64,000 bases of DNA from Formicarius rufipectus (taxonomy: Eukaryota > Chordata > Aves > Passeriformes > Formicariidae): the NCBI GenBank assembly GCA_013399695.1, contig VXAU01006171.1, positions 186,001-250,000 on the forward strand, read 5' to 3'. The notes under the pieces are model-generated. The model ran no database searches. It worked only from the letters and a program-made list of their open reading frames with translations, and had not been told where the DNA came from. How positions within the stretch are numbered: the stretch's first letter is position 1; each line of letters opens with the position of its first letter. Below are positions 13,385-27,309 of this stretch, piece by piece. Both the position numbers and the translations under genes were made by a program.

Positions 13385-13657
13385 ACCAGCGGCAGGACAA
13401 GAGGAATCAACCTCAAGTTGCACCAGGGGAGGTTTAGAGCGGATATTAGGAACAATTTCTTCCTGGAAAGGGTTGTCCAGCCCCGGCACAGCTGCCCAGG
13501 GCAGGGGTGGGATCCCCATCCCTGGAGGATTGCAAAGCTGTGTGGACGTGGCACCTGAGGACATGGGTCAGTGGTGGCCTTGGCAGTGCTGGGGGAATGG
13601 GTGGGCTCGATGGGCTTAGAGGGCTTTGCCAACCTAAACAATTCCATGATTTTCTAA
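13385..13657 (+). mobile_element. CR1 LINE 3' fragment of a second 3'-end type
   Basis: It holds GGAACAATTTCTTCCTGGAA, then GGTGGGATCCCCATCCCTGG, a GTGGACGTGGCACCTGAGGA segment and CCAACCTAAACAATTCCATG at the end. This is the other common avian CR1 3'-end type, distinct from the GGACGGGGCTTGG copies. Confidence 0.88.
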
Positions 13658-14511
13658 TTCTTACAGACTCTGAGCATGGGAACAGAGGACATCATTCCCA
13701 GTTATTGCAGCCAGTAAATGGCCTTTGCTTTTGGAGGGTGTTGCTGGTTTGTGCTGGACTGAAGCAACATTGGAAATCATAAAAATAACCCCCTCCATAT
13801 CTCATCACAGTATGATCACACCAACTGCCTTTCCTTGTGGTGACCCATCCTGCAGGAACCATAAACTTTTCATTCTCCTCCAACTTTGCATGTGCTACAA
13901 GCTTTGGAATTTACCTGTGGATGAGAGATGCATGTTCACCCAAATCCTGGCTCTTTTAGGTGCCCAGGAGGTTGAATTCCATGGCAGGAGGGGTCATGGG
14001 TCTGTCCTAGCAGCAGATTTGAATAAAGGTGTCCCATATTGACTCCCATAATACAGAGACAAACATCTGCTGTGCTTGAAAATAAGATACTGGTGCTCCA
14101 CGTAATTGGCAGATCTTCCTAAAAAAAAAAAAAAAAGAGGCTAAATCACCTTCCAGGGGCCTGTGGGGAACAGGGAAGGAGGGGCAGTGGCTTGGACTTT
14201 GCTTGTCATGTAGGGAATCAATGGAGAAGGGAAAGGCTCAGTGTACAAATTAAGAACATGGAGCAGCAGCAAAGAAAAGGCTGCTAAAGCAGGAATTCCC
14301 AGGAGACAGAGAGGAAAAGAGGAGCTCATCTGGCTACTGCTTAATTTAGCCGTGCCCAGGGACTGCTCTCACAGGCGCTTGCATTGCTGCGACGCTTTGC
14401 AGGGGGATGGAGGAGGCTCGGGCAGCGTTGCCATGGCGATGCTGCGTGGGATGCTCTGCCACGGGAGCTGCATCTGCTGCAGCCACGGGCACGGCCCGGC
14501 CCTGCCCTGGG

Positions 14512-14606
14512 CTGCCAGGCTGTGCCCTGGGCTGCCAGGATGTGCCCTGAGCTTCCAGGATGTCCCTTGAGGTTCCAGGCTGTCCTCTTGAGCTTCCAGG
14601 CTGCCC
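14512..14606. repeat. Degenerate tandem repeat of about 23-25 bp
   Basis: Successive units carry a CCAGGCTGT or CCAGGATGT core followed by CCCTGGGCTG, CCCTGAGCTT or similar. Four copies are recognisable, with both substitutions and length changes. Confidence 0.7.
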
Positions 14607-15949
14607 ACCAGGGCTTGGGGATCTCCACTCTGCATCTTTAGTGCAGTTTTCTAAAGAGTCCTTTTCAGCTGGTTATTTCAATGCAGAGAGAATTGGTAAA
14701 TGTTTGTTCTTGATTCTTCTTTATCTACTTCAAATGGAATTTTGTAGTACTTTATTTTTAAAATGTGAACTTTGTGGAAGTTGTTAATAATTTTTCATGG
14801 TAGTCTTTAAAAGTAGATTATTTTTTTTCCAAATCACTGTGTACTTGTATTGGTGTGCAAAGAAAACCCAAATCCCTATTTTTAGGAGCTCTTTGGATCT
14901 GAATAAAACCACATACATCAAACAACTACATACAGATGGTGGTTCATTTGCTTCACTTTTATTCCAAATCAGTCAAACCCACCAAAATGTCTTGGGCATT
15001 AGAAGCACAGCGTGCTCAACTGGGGAAACACATTTCCAATTATATCTTGGCTATTGATCAAAACTCAATCTGTATCTCAGATGAAATTAAGAGTTGAGTC
15101 TGCAGATCAATCAATTTTCTTAAATCTTAATTGATTGTGGTAGCCAAGCAGAACTATGAACCTTGGACTGAACCAGACCAAAGTCCTGCTGGCTGAGGGG
15201 TCAGGAGAGCACCTGGGCCAAAGAGATATTAATCTTTAGCACCCTTAATGCTCTGTGACTTGGTGATTGTCCCAAATCCCAGTGGTTTTGCCCTGTCTGT
15301 AGGACAATTCCAGTCCCACCCAATAACTGTCAGGGCAGCTGTGGACTCCAGCTCCTCCAGGGCCAGCAGCCTGTGCCTCCCATGGAAACACCTGCACAGG
15401 TTTCCCAGGACAGAGCTGTGTCCCTGCAGCCTCCAGCCTCTCCCATGGCACTGCTGTCCCCCTTCCCAGGCATCTGAGCTTCAGCTCATTGGCGTTCCCA
15501 GTGAAGGCAGCAGGAAAACTCCCATTTATCCTGAGTCGTGCCTCTAACAAAATACCCATTTCCCAAATCAAGTGTTCAAATTCCTGTCACTTGAATGCCT
15601 TGACAGAGCACTAGCAGTGCTGCTTTCGAGTGCTGACACTGCTGAGCTCTGCTGCACAGAGCAGGGCTCTGAGCTCTGCGAGCCAACTGTTCCACCAAAA
15701 CAAAGAGTACAAGTGGCAGCAGGAGCGTTGACAAAATCTGTGCACTCGTGGGAGCGTCACCTCTGTGTCTGTGCTGCTGCATTGGGACTCTCCTGCTGTC
15801 ATTTTTACTTAAATGAGCTCTAAGTTTGGGAACAGCAGTTGCTCTTGTTGACAGGAGTCCATCCCACTTTCCCCATGGCTTTTCCCATCATGGTCTGCCC
15901 ATCTCTGCCCTTTCCTTGTGCTGAAGTTCATCTTCTCTGTTGTTATCTC

Positions 15950-16072
15950 CCTGGTCCAAGGCAGGACTGGCCATGGCACTCAGTGCTCTGGGCTGGGGGA
16001 CGAGGTGGGCATCAGGCATGGGTTGGACCCGGTGGTCTTGGAGGTCTTTTCCAAGTGATTCTGTAATTCTTT
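15950..16072 (+). mobile_element. CR1 LINE 3' fragment, second type
   Basis: It reads CATGGCACTCAGTGCTCTGG, then GGGTTGGACCCGGTGGTCTT and TTCCAAGTGATTCTGTAATT. Only the last 120 bp or so remain. Confidence 0.82.
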
Positions 16073-17744
16073 TGCTCTGCTGGTTTATTCTGGCTGGTTT
16101 CTCCTCCCCTGCGTCTGCTCTGCTGCCACAGTCAGAACCTTCCACCGTCGGTGGAGATCACTGGGCTCCTCTCATGAACCTGGCAGAGCCCCTGCATTGG
16201 CCACGTTCTCATAAAACCCCATGAAACTGTGTGTCATCCTTCTGACTTAATGCTAAAATGTGACATTTTCAGGATTTTGTTTAAAATGTGAGGTTCTAAG
16301 CCAGCACTCATTTAGTTTGGCAGTCAGTTTATTCCATCTGAGCTGGCTGTCCATGGCATTGGCAGACTGAGCCACCGTGGGCAGGGCTGGGCTGGCCACG
16401 AGCTGGGACAGCACCAGGGCCCGGCTGTGCTCCAGGAAATCCTCTGGCAGCAGATAGTCAAGGAGATATTTGTAAGAGCACTATTGGTTCACCGTGAAGA
16501 TGCAAAGCAGGAAAGCAAACAGCAGCAAACCTGGGGTGGGGCTTTTGCTTTGGAGGCACCGGAGAAAACGGAGGAGATCCTTGTAAAGTTGATTTTTAAA
16601 TGCTGGAGGAGAAGAGGAAGAAAGAAAACTTTGCCTTGAAGAGATAGCAGAGAAAAACAGGAGGAACTGCCATGCAATGTTTGCTTGTGGCTCCTTGTAG
16701 TGATACTACTGTAAATATGAAAAAATAATTAATGATGGTGTGAAGAAAGGTAAAAATTAAAGTGATTTTTTCAATGGGGTTATGTTCTGCATCCTATATA
16801 TCCTACAACTAAATAATTTACCCTTTGTGATTTATGCTGTTAATTTGTGTTACATTTTTCTCACCTATGAGGGTCGTCGTGTTTGCAGCCAAAGGCTCAG
16901 CTCTGTCTGTTAGAGAAGACAAAGTCCCGGCCTCCGTGTTTTGTGGTTCAGATTCCAAATCCCATTATTCACCTCCGCCTGTGTGTTCCCCAGCACATGC
17001 AGGGGCTGTGCTACAGCGCGTCCTGCCGTGCCAAGAAGATGTTCCTGGGTTTTATCTTTATGAATGACCGCATTATTTATTTGGAACACGCCAAATGCCA
17101 ACAAGTGCTCATGCGAGCAGCGAGCAAAACCTCCCAGCAAACAGTGTGACACTAATCTGTTGTTTGTGCTAAAATACAGAAAGGAAATTACTGCTCGGCT
17201 GTCATGAAGCTCATAAAGGAAAAAAGAAAAATGCCACCGCAGAAGAATAAGCTTCAAAAGAAAGTTCCATTATCAGTTTGTTTCATGCCTTGTAGCTCCA
17301 GCTGCAAACAATCCCTTCCATAAACACCCCCTCCAGATAAATGGCAGCACAATTCGGGTGGTGTCGGGGAGATAAAGCCACAAGTCATCTGTTTGGGGGA
17401 GGGAGGATCTGCTGAGCCTGCCACTTTATTTTGTTACATCTCATCACCATCTTGGAGGAGAAAATGAATATGTATCGTCTGTTATCTTGTCATTTTGAAG
17501 CCAAACATCTTAAAATACATTTTCTGTGAAATAACCCTGGGGATTTCAAGACCAGAATAAGTTATTAGTGCAATTTGAGCTTGGAGACACTGTACTCGCT
17601 TAAAACATGGCAAAAGCTCTTCCCAGTGTATGAGAGTTGGTTTTGCTTATGAACCAAAGGGAAATAAAGAGGAAAAATACCCAAGAAAGCTTCCATAGCC
17701 CAGATGCTTCTGCCCAACCAGGTAACTTGTAGGCAGGTGGGGGT

Positions 17745-18010
17745 CGGGCTGTGCTCCAGGAACAGGGACAGGAGCAGAGGGAACGGGCTCAGGTGGGACA
17801 GGGCAGGGCCAGGGGGGACAGCAGGAGGAATTCCTGCCTGGAAAGGGTGGGCAGGGGCTGCCCAGGGAGGTTTGGAGTGCCCACCCTGGAGGTGCCCAAG
17901 GCAGGAGTGGCCGTGGCACTCAGAGCTCTGGGCTGGGGAACAAGGTGGGCATCGGGCACGGGGTGGGCTCCGTGGGCTGGGGGGGCTTCTCCAATCTAAA
18001 TGATCTTGGG
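17745..18010 (+). mobile_element. CR1 LINE 3' fragment, second type
   Basis: It holds GGAATTCCTGCCTGGAAAGG, then GGAGTGCCCACCCTGGAGGT, GTGGCACTCAGAGCTCTGGG and CCAATCTAAATGATCTTGGG. It shares the CACTCAGAGCTCTGGGCTGG region with the copy at 15950, so the two are probably one subfamily. Confidence 0.88.
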
Positions 18011-19923
18011 ATTCTGGGCTTCTGTGACTCACATGCACAAGCTGATTCGAACATTCAGTGAAGCTCTTTGAGGGCTGGACCTGCAGGCTGCGGTGGTGCC
18101 GGGGACAGATCTGGTGGCACATGTCCTTTCAGATTGTGACACTAATCCTCTCTTTAATAATTTCTGCTGGAATTTCTTAATGCTTCCCCAGGTTTTTGTT
18201 TTCCTCAGGCCCAGGAGGGGCTGGACCCTCCACCAAGCTGGCAGCTCCTGGGCAGTGACTCTGCTCTTGGATGCGACTGGTTCACTGCTACTGGGAAAAA
18301 AAAAACAAAGACAGAGATCCTTTAATAAATGTGCAACTTCTACCTACACATGACATCAGAGAGGACAAAACGAATGAAAAACAAGCGTTTTTTTAGATTT
18401 TCCCATTTCCTGCGGTTGCAGCTGATTGTGTGGGCTGACCTGAGCCAGGATCCAGGAACTTCAGCTGCTGTAGCCAAGCACTATGACAATCCATGCAAAT
18501 CTAAGCTGTAATCCTTTTATATTGATGGAAATTAAACTTTTATTCTTGCCATGGATATGGGAGTCTGAAATTCACTTTGGGAAAAAATTCAGGGTTTTAT
18601 TTTTGGCTCCACTTTCACAATTACTCAGCCCAGGGCGTTTTTCTGCTGCAGCTCCATTATGTGAAAATTGTGAGTAACGTTTTTCTCTCCAGGACTCTAC
18701 ATTTACTCTCTGAATGTTTCACTGAGAGTATGACATGATCTAGACTGCAGTGCTTTTAAAAACCTGCCCAGTTTCCAGGAGCAGATCCTACCTGTGAAAG
18801 TGGCTGCAGGGAGTCAGCACTGTTTGTGGTGGGAGTGAGCCCGGCGGTGACTGGCACTCGTTAAAGCTCTCTGCAAGTTATCTCATTAGGTGCTTTCAGA
18901 CTGGGAGTGTCTCTGCACTGAGACACAATGTGGTGGTGAGGAACAGATCTCTTCAGAATGGGCTCCCCAGGGATGGGCTCCTGGGAGCTGTGGCACCCCT
19001 GCCTGTCTGTGAGCTGCTGGCTCTGAGTCCTGGGAACTGAACTGCCAGAGTTTTGTGTACCTGGCTTAGAACATTTTAGGAACAGATCAACACAACCAGG
19101 TCTCAGTGCCAATGGTATTTGTTGTGGAGGGTGTTTGGGATGTTTGCTGTGAATGGCTGGGGCAGGCACAGGATTGAGGACAAAGAAGAAGTAAAATTCT
19201 TTTTTTCTGGAATTTCCCGGTGCTGCTCTGTCCATGTGTCTTGGTTCCCACCTGCCTCTGCCTCCACACCCCTCTTTTCCTTTGCGACAGTGCCCTGTTC
19301 CTCCCGACAGACATTTCTCAGCCCTCCATGGGGGAAGGACTGTGCTGAATAATGTAGCACTTTGGAAATCTTTGTTTTGTGCCTCCAAACTGATGTGGAC
19401 ATTTGTCTCCAACGGGCAGGCCATCTGAAATCAATAACATCATCAACTTCACCTGCATTTACAAAGATAATATTTCGGTAATATTGCCTGGATTCAAAGG
19501 GAAGAAAAAAGGCTGTGCAGGAGGAAAAGTCATAAAATACACTGAAAAGAAGCAGTATTGCATTTTAGAAAAATTTTTACAAGACCATTAATTGAACTTT
19601 GTTACAAGATTTAAATGAGATATTGAAAATCAAACACAGCGGCCCAATTTTAATTGTGTGTTCTCAGCCAGAGCATCATCTTAGAAATGTAATTTCTGTT
19701 TTCTATCTGTAAGGAAAGATCCAGCAGCCCCCAGAGAACTGGTGTCATCCGTTGCTGCCTCAGAGCTCCACACAGCAGTTCTTTACCCTGGGACAAACAC
19801 TGGTTCCCAGCCCAGCGCAGGTGGAGGAGCATTCCTTGTCCATCCTTAAAACCCGGAGCATGGTGCTGCTAAAGCAAGTCTTAATGCAAATATTAGTGCA
19901 AAGGGTCTAAAAACTATCAGATT

Positions 19924-20070
19924 CCCCAGCCCTGGGAGTGTCCCAGCCCAGGTTGGACGGGGCTTGGAGCAGCCTGGGCTGGTGGGAGGTGTCCCTGCCC
20001 ACGGCAGGGGTGGCACTGGGTGGGCTGTGAGGTCCCTTCCAACCCAAACTGCTCTGTGATTCCATGGTTC
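19924..20070 (+). mobile_element. CR1 LINE 3' fragment
   Basis: It reads CCCTGGGAGTGTCCCAGCCC, then GGTTGGACGGGGCTTGGAGC and CCCTTCCAACCCAAACTGCT, ending GTGATTCCATGG. This is a well-preserved end. Confidence 0.92.
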
Positions 20071-20410
20071 TCCAGCCCATCACTGCCCTGGTTCAGCACT
20101 GCTGTGTCCCAGTAGCTTCCAGTCCCCTGTGTGTGCTTGGCTGTGTACATACATGTATCTAATGACTGGATGTGTTAATGGTGGAGAAGGTTTGGAGCGA
20201 CTCAGTCGACGGGAACTTTCTTCTGGTGCAGCATCAGCCCAATGATGGCTGTAATGTCTCACCTCATCATGGACAAACAAACAGCTCTGGGGAAAGGAAG
20301 ATCGTTCAGTGTGTTAGTGTCGCAGGGCACAGAAACATGGAATGGAGAGCAATGTAAACCCGAGGGGTGTTAACTCTGTCCTCTCCAGGAGCTGCACAGC
20401 CCTTTGTGTG

Positions 20411-20546
20411 CCCAGCCCTCTGCCTGCCCAGCCCTCTGCCTGCCCAGCCCTCTGCCTGCACAGCCCTCTGCCTGCCCAGCCCCCTGCCTGCACAGCCCTC
20501 TGCCTGCCCAGCCCCCTGCCTGCCCAGCCCTCTGCCTGCCCAGCCC
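20411..20546. repeat. 16-bp minisatellite (CAGCCCTCTGCCTGCC)
   Basis: About eight tandem copies occur, with T/C and C/A variation at two positions (CTCTG/CCCTG and TGCC/TGCA). It lies in intergenic DNA downstream of GRM7. Open frames across it on both strands are artefacts. Confidence 0.92.
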
Positions 20547-21075
20547 GGAGCAGGCACCATTCCCAGCCACCTTGGCATCCCAGAGGAAGCAGCAGCTGCC
20601 TCTCCTTCCCCGAGGCAGTCAGTGCCGCTGCAGTTCATCACCTTCCCTGCCCGTCAGTGCTCTCCACTGACACGCAGCCCCGTTCCTGAGCAGGGAGTGG
20701 AACGTGCCCTGGGGAGGCTGAGCTCTGATTTATAGGGCATGTGCTTGGGTTTCCTCCTGCCTGTTCTAAATCTGTTTTCTCTGCATGAATCACAGCCTCA
20801 CACAAATGGGAACTTCTGACCCAAACTTCAACACGTACTTAAAAGCTCCAAGCAGATGAGAACAATAAATTGGATTGCTAAGTGCTGTGTGTGTTGGGAA
20901 TGGCAGATGCACAGATGGCAGGAGAGGTAAAATGGGAATAAATCTGACAGTTCGGAGAACTGTGATATTTATACCTGGTGAATGCTTAAGAGAGTGGCTG
21001 TGATGATGCATCAGTGTTCCTGACTGCTCATCCCTTTCCTTTGCTTCCTTTTCTTCTTGTTTGTTTTCCCTTTAA

Positions 21076-21202
21076 GGTGGGAGGCCAGGTTGGATGGGAC
21101 TTGGAGCAGCGTGGTCTAGTGAAGGGTGCCCCTGCCCATGGCAGGGGGTGGAATGAGAGGAGCTTTAAGGTCCTTCCCAATCCAAACCATTCCAGGATTC
21201 TA
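21076..21202 (+). mobile_element. CR1 LINE 3' fragment (short)
   Basis: It reads GGCCAGGTTGGATGGGACTT, then GTGGTCTAGTGAAGGGTGCC, and ends CCAAACCATTCCAGGATTCT. Confidence 0.88.
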
Positions 21203-24200
21203 AGAGCTGCAGAAGGACAGGAGGAGGCTTGGGTGCTCAGCAGGGTGTGTGTGCACCAACACCCCTCAGTTGGTTCATCCATGGGTGATGTGATGCTGCT
21301 CCTCCTCACCGGAGAGGGTGTCCCCACTGTCAGCCAGGCCCTGCTGACACCCACTGAGCACCAGCCTCGTGGGGGGATGTGCTGCCAGGGCAGCTGTGAA
21401 TCTCCAGGGCTGAATGCTGCACTTGCAGTGCTGGGAATTGCAGGAATTGCAGCTGCACAGCAAAACTTGGATTGTTCTCCTCTGTATGTAACTCAGCCAA
21501 TAACTGCAGTTGTCCAGCCCATTGCTGGACATCAAACCTTGCAGATAAGGACCATTTCCAGGGCATGTTCTTTAAAGGTCATGTGTGCTGTACCTTCCCC
21601 TGCACAGGACAACCCCTCTGGCATAGCCCCAGCCCCTCGTCTGGTCCATGCCCAGTGAGATTACTGCTTGATGTGAAGGGCTAAGGCCCAGGTACCCTGT
21701 TAGAACCCTTGGAGGGGCCAAAGCACTCCAGTCTCGGGGACTGATTTCACCAGTGGCAAAACCTTTCAGTGTGAAAATGCATTTGCTGCACGTGGGGTCA
21801 GGGGCTTTAGCAGAGCCTGTGCTGCCTCTTCCTCCGTGCCCTGAACCAGCTCTTTCACAGACTCTTAATGCCCTCTGGGTTTTAACTACGTTAAAAACAC
21901 GAGGAAACCCAATATTTTGGTGTCCATCCTCTGAACAGTGACCCTGTAACCACAGCCTCACATAAACAGGAGGCCAGCACATCCCAAACAGCTAAGTACT
22001 CAGCCTTTTCTACTCATTAATTAAGTGGTTGTTTGACTACTAATCCCTGTTCATTACTTACCACTATTGCCATAATTTTGTCTCCTGGGTACTGAAGATT
22101 AAAATGCCCAGGAATCTTTCTGAGCCATTGAAGTTATTGGTGGGAGCTGTGGTACTTTGTAGACATAACATGATTGAAAACATTTATCTTTCCCCATGAT
22201 TAATAATAAATCAGACTTCTTATGATTATTCCTTTAGGTTTTAATTTTAAACAAGCTGTTGAATACAATCTCTAAGCAAAAAGAAGTTCAGAACAGCCTT
22301 TGTTTGGATTGAAAACAGAAGTTTTGTACTGTCTTGGACATAAAAAAATACAACTTTATAAAAATTCAGCCTCCTGAAATAACATCTGGCTGCCCACTGG
22401 GTTTATGAATGAGGACAATTTATGTCTGTAATCACACAATAAATCTGGACAACTGTGCAGAGATGGAAAGTGTTGTATGCACATGAGGAATGTCCCAGTG
22501 AGTACCTGATGGATCTGCTCTGGGATTCTGATCTCATCAAAACAGGGATAGGGAGAGTCTGGCCAAGTGTCAGCTGGGATGACTCAATAAATGTGTGTCC
22601 ACAAAACATTGCCACAGACTGAGCAACCCCGTGATGGCCTTAAAAAAGTGAAGCAAGTGTCTTGGTGTAGTTTGACTTTCCCCAAAAATTCAGGTTCTGA
22701 ATTGCATGGAGGAGATGACTGGAGGAACCCAGGGCCTGGGGATTCATTCCCATGGGCTTCTTTGGAGATTTCAGCCTAAAAGTGAATATTTTACTTCTCC
22801 TCCCAGAATTAACTTTGCCCTTAGATGTGGTTTCTTTGCTATAAAATGTGAGTAGAATACTGAGATCGAAGAATTTCTGAATGAACACTGAGAGCCCTAC
22901 ACAGATATATTAGTGTGGGTTTCAACCATTCATTACTTTTTCTCTGAACAGCTTTGTGTTACTCAGCAATTTATTCATAAAGACAAAAAGAAGGAGCAAT
23001 AGGAGAAATGATGGCACTACGAGGGCATGGGAGGAAAACCGAAAAGTTTGCCTGTTGCCAAGCAGGTGAGTGAGTAAAACATCAACCCTCCCAAACCCGC
23101 CCTGACAGGGGGACAGGTTTGGGTGTGAATGGAACAATATTTCTCTTCCTGTGGGGGAAAAAAAAATCTGGCTGTTGGTCAAGATGTTTCTATGGTAACT
23201 GCTATAATTTCATTTTAGCAATGGATTGCAGAGGAAAACTCCAGGGAGGTTTGAGATGATGGACTTTCATCTGTCAGAGCCTGGCAGACTCTTTCTCTGG
23301 AGTTATTAGGCAATATAGGTTATGTTTCCTATGCTGTATGGCCATTTATAAGCATATATACTTTTTATTTTATGTAACAGTTTATATACTGGACATTGTG
23401 TGGGGTTACTGTGCACAGGATCTTGGACAAGGTCCCAGTGGAGCTGCTGTGCTGCAGCAAAGAGAGGCACTGCAGTGTGGTCTCCACCAGAGTGATGGGG
23501 CACTTGTTGTCACCACTGGAATTGGGTTGATTCAACTCAACCACCTGTGCGTGCCCGGGCACTGTGGAGCTTAAGGTCATTTATACAGAATTTTTAGTTT
23601 AATTTATATATATATATAAATACAAATATAGAGGGAGAGGGAGTTACAGAAAGGCTGAGAGGGAGCTAAAGGTGTTCAAATCGTGTTCTCATTTAACATA
23701 TCTTTTTATCTCCTTCCTTCCCACTGCTCATTTTCAGCTGGAGGGACATAAGAACCCTGACACACTGCTTTTTTCTGCTCTGCCAGACCTTGTTTTTCCT
23801 TATCACCAAGGTCCATGGAATTACCCCAGGCTCGTATTAGTGCTCTTGGGGCAGAATTTCCCCATGAATTGTGATTGTGGCAATTTTTGAACCGGCTGGC
23901 CTGAGTTCATTGGTTCTGCAAAGAATCACGAGGCATAAAATTGGAGAACTTTGTTTTTAAAAGTTGTTTTCACTGCAGGTATAAAATGTAGGTATAGGTG
24001 TAGCAGGCAGAAGAAAGCTAATTTTATTTCTTCTGAAGGGATCAATATTCCACAGTAGGGAGAGTTCTGTATTTCCATCTATACTTTTATAAACAGCATT
24101 TCATTATGCCCATTATCTCCCCTGTCAATATTTGGCTCCATCAGGCACTGTCTTATCTCTAAAGTGAAAAATCCATCATCGTGACAGAAGGGAAAAAATA

Positions 24201-27167
24201 CGTTAACACCCACCTGCTAATTTATATTTGAGGCTGGAGGCCCAGAAGTGTTTTAAAGAGCTCCTGCAGGTTTGTGTGAATTGTGTTTGGAGCTGTTCCC
24301 ATGAATTCCCAGGGCTCTTCCCCCCGGGGCTCAGCTGGGTGGGGAAGGGGAGCAGCATCCACCACCCCCCCGACAGGGTGTCCTCGGCACCTGCAGCTCC
24401 CTGTGGGCAGCAGCATCTCCTGGAGCATCCCTTGGGGAGGGGAGGAGCTGCAGAGGTGTGGGGGGAGAGGCAGCCCAGCTGGAGCAGCTGTTAATCCCAA
24501 ATTCCACTCTAATTTCACCTGCTGACTCACCCAACAACTCTTGTCTTCGCCGGGGCCACGATCCCATTTGTTGCTTTCAGGGCTGACTCCAGTTCGGATG
24601 AATGTTTCCTTTGCTCTCAGGGGATGAGCTGCCCCAAGCTCCATGTCCTGGCTGTGGTTTTGGGGGTCCTTGGGCCTGTGCAGCCCCTCCAGAGTGAAAA
24701 ATGAAATGTACACCTGAGAGCCTCTTCATGCTTAAAGCAGGCATGAAATTATAATAAAATTCTGACTGGAAAGATGCTCCTGGAGCCACTCAGGTGCCCT
24801 GTGGCACCAGAGCTGCTTCACATGGGGCTCTGAACGTCCTCTTCATGCTTGGAGGGTCAGCAGGGGATGTAGGGGATGTATATTCATCTAACTCTCCTTC
24901 TGAGCTTTTCTTAGCCCTGCAAAAACTAACTAATGCTTTGTGCAGGCATTTCACTGCTTTTGTGAGATCAATATCATGATAAACCCATTGTGTATCTGCT
25001 CAGTGGGGGGAGAAAGCTTTATTGTTCATTTCTGTTGGGAAAAACACACGAAGCATTTCAGGCACATATTGTTTATGTGCTAATTCATCTTGGAAAAAAC
25101 ACGTGGTGCATTTTTCCTCCGTGGGGACCCTGTGCAGGGGCACACACTGCAGGCTGCAGGGGGAACTGAGCTCCAGAGCTGCCCTCAATGGCTGGAACAC
25201 CTCCTCTTAGAGGAGAGACCAGTTGTAGTGCCCAAACTCCCTGGCAGGTGTCAGGAATGAAAACGTGACTTCTTCCTCATTTCAGTATTGAGGGATCCTG
25301 CACAGGGAGCAGAGAGAGCTCCAGCCTGGCCTCTGGATGCCTTTACTTGGTGGGAAAGAGTCTCAGCCCATGATTTCTGACAGTGCAGTGCTGGGCACAC
25401 TCCAATAAATGTTCCATCACTTAATAGAATTACAGAGAAAAGACAGAAGAAGTTGTCTGTGTATCATTTTCATGACTCGAGGACGAGGACGGCACCTTTG
25501 CAAGCTGAAGACAATAAACTTAAATCCCTTTGGGGTCTCTTCTGGTGGGATTTCCCAGCAGCAAAGTCGATGTGCTCCCACCTCCCCTGACTGCCCCTCA
25601 GATCCTCACCTCCCTCAGGGTTAACGTGGCACCTGAACTGGAATAAAGAAAAGAGAGGGGAAAAAATGGATTGAGATCGAGAAAATGTTTTTGGAACAAT
25701 TAATACAAGTCTGTGTGTCACTTGTCAAAGGCAGCATTTTAGAAAGGTTAATACCGTGGCACAGTTAATTACTGTTCTTCCTCTTAAATTTCAGCATCAT
25801 TTCTGATTTCTTACTCTGTTGTTTATCTTCCAGCTAAGTAGATTTTAAATAAAACAAATATTTATGCTGGTAAAACACTTTGGTTTCAATATTTAAGTAC
25901 AGCAAAGCAAATGAAACTTCACAGTGTAAATATTGAAGGAAAGCAAACAGACCCAGAAACCCACATGGCTGAAGGAAACTGTCTTAAAAACCTGAGGAAG
26001 ACAACTGCATAGGAAAACCCAACATCATAGGAAAACCCAACATCATAGGAAAACCCAACATCATAGCCAAAACCAGATTCATAACCAAAAGCTGTACATT
26101 AATCATTGACTCAGGAAATAGACTCATTTTGTGCATTAAATGTTTTTGCCCAGCTGTGTGTTCAGTTTGCCTCCTTTCTCCATGAACCTTGACAGACTTT
26201 AACGTCCAGGGCCTCGGGTGTTTCCTCGTGGCACTTCTTCCTCCCAGCACACTTTCCCCCTGTGAATAAAACCTGTGGGTTTTCACTGCAAATAAACACA
26301 ACCTCTGTGGCATTTGAAGTGTGCTGGCTTCGAAGTGATGATTGTGTTAAGAAGGGAACTGTGGTGGGAACACTGTCAGATGCCCCGCGGTAGAGAGAAC
26401 AAAGCCCAGAGTCGCTGTCCCTGCAGCTGGAGGGATTCTCAGGGCAAAGGAGCAATAAGGAGTTTGGGAGTGGAAAGGAGACTCTGTGGAGCTGCCACTC
26501 CAATGAGAGAAGAAACTATAGGTATCTTCTATACCCAGGAAACAGGATGATGGCAGAGGAACAGATCAAAGCTGAGGGAACTATCAAGGGAGTGGAATAC
26601 CTGAGTGCCCCTGGCAGTGGTGGGCTGGGGCCAGTCGGTGCTGGGCATCTCTGAGTGAGTGTGGCAGTGCCTGGTCGGTGCCCAGGGCTGGTGTTCCCCT
26701 TGTGCCGGGTGCTGTGCCGGTCCCGTGTGCCCTCCTCAATAACCGTGAGTGCACCCTTGCCCTCTAGTGTCTGCAGGCTGCGTCAGCCCTGGGCTGAGGA
26801 GGCACCGGGCTGGGTGTGTGTAAGGGAACAGCAGCTCTGGATCACCCTCCTCATCCCCAGAGGAGAAGATAAGGCTCTGCAGTGGTGCAGTGATGGAAAG
26901 GAATGGAGACATCCTGCAAAAGTCTCCTCTCTAAATTTATTCCTAAATTGCACTTTGCTTTCTTAATCTCTGACAGTCTACAGTTTGATTTCTTCATGAG
27001 AGATACACCAGAGAGGTGACTCCCTACACAGCTGCTCCAACCAGAACTGCAGAGCTCCATTTTTGCTGCAGTTTTGTTCTTGGTTGATGGGACATCATCA
27101 TTTCCTGACTCCAGCAGACACCATCTCCAGCCTTCACACAAGACATTGAACTGAGATCCTCCTGTTG
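21203..27167. other. Intergenic DNA, no gene seen
   Basis: AT-rich blocks lie at 22010-22450, 23290-23400, 23580-23640 (a TA run), 23930-24220 and 25740-25940. A GC-rich block lies at 24290-24480. Only the 18-bp repeat is recognised. Confidence 0.55.
26011..26064. repeat. 18-bp tandem repeat, three perfect copies
   Basis: The unit is AGGAAAACCCAACATCAT. Two decayed copies follow to about 26100 (AGCCAAAACCAGATTCAT and the next). Because the period is a multiple of three, the minus strand reads MLGFPM repeated; I do not consider it coding. Confidence 0.93.
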
Positions 27168-27309
27168 CTCCATCCCTGGAAGTGTCCCAGGCCAGGTTGG
27201 ACAGGGCTTGGAGCACCCTGGGCTGGTGGGAGGTGTCCCTGCCCGTGGCAGGAGATGAGCTTTAAGGTCTCCTCCAACCCAACCCATTCTGTGCTTCTGT
27301 GATTCTATA
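27168..27309 (+). mobile_element. CR1 LINE 3' fragment
   Basis: It reads GTGTCCCAGGCCAGGTTGGA, then GAGCACCCTGGGCTGGTGGG and CCAACCCAACCCATTCTGTG, ending TGTGATTCTAT, close to the CR1 terminal octamer repeat. Confidence 0.92.

Larger units (their letters stand above)
13658..19923. other. Intergenic DNA between CR1 fragments, no gene seen
   Basis: Besides the listed repeats I see a poly-A run at 14121-14136 and AT-rich unique stretches at 14640-15130, 16680-16870 and 17150-17600. None shows exon structure. Confidence 0.55.
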
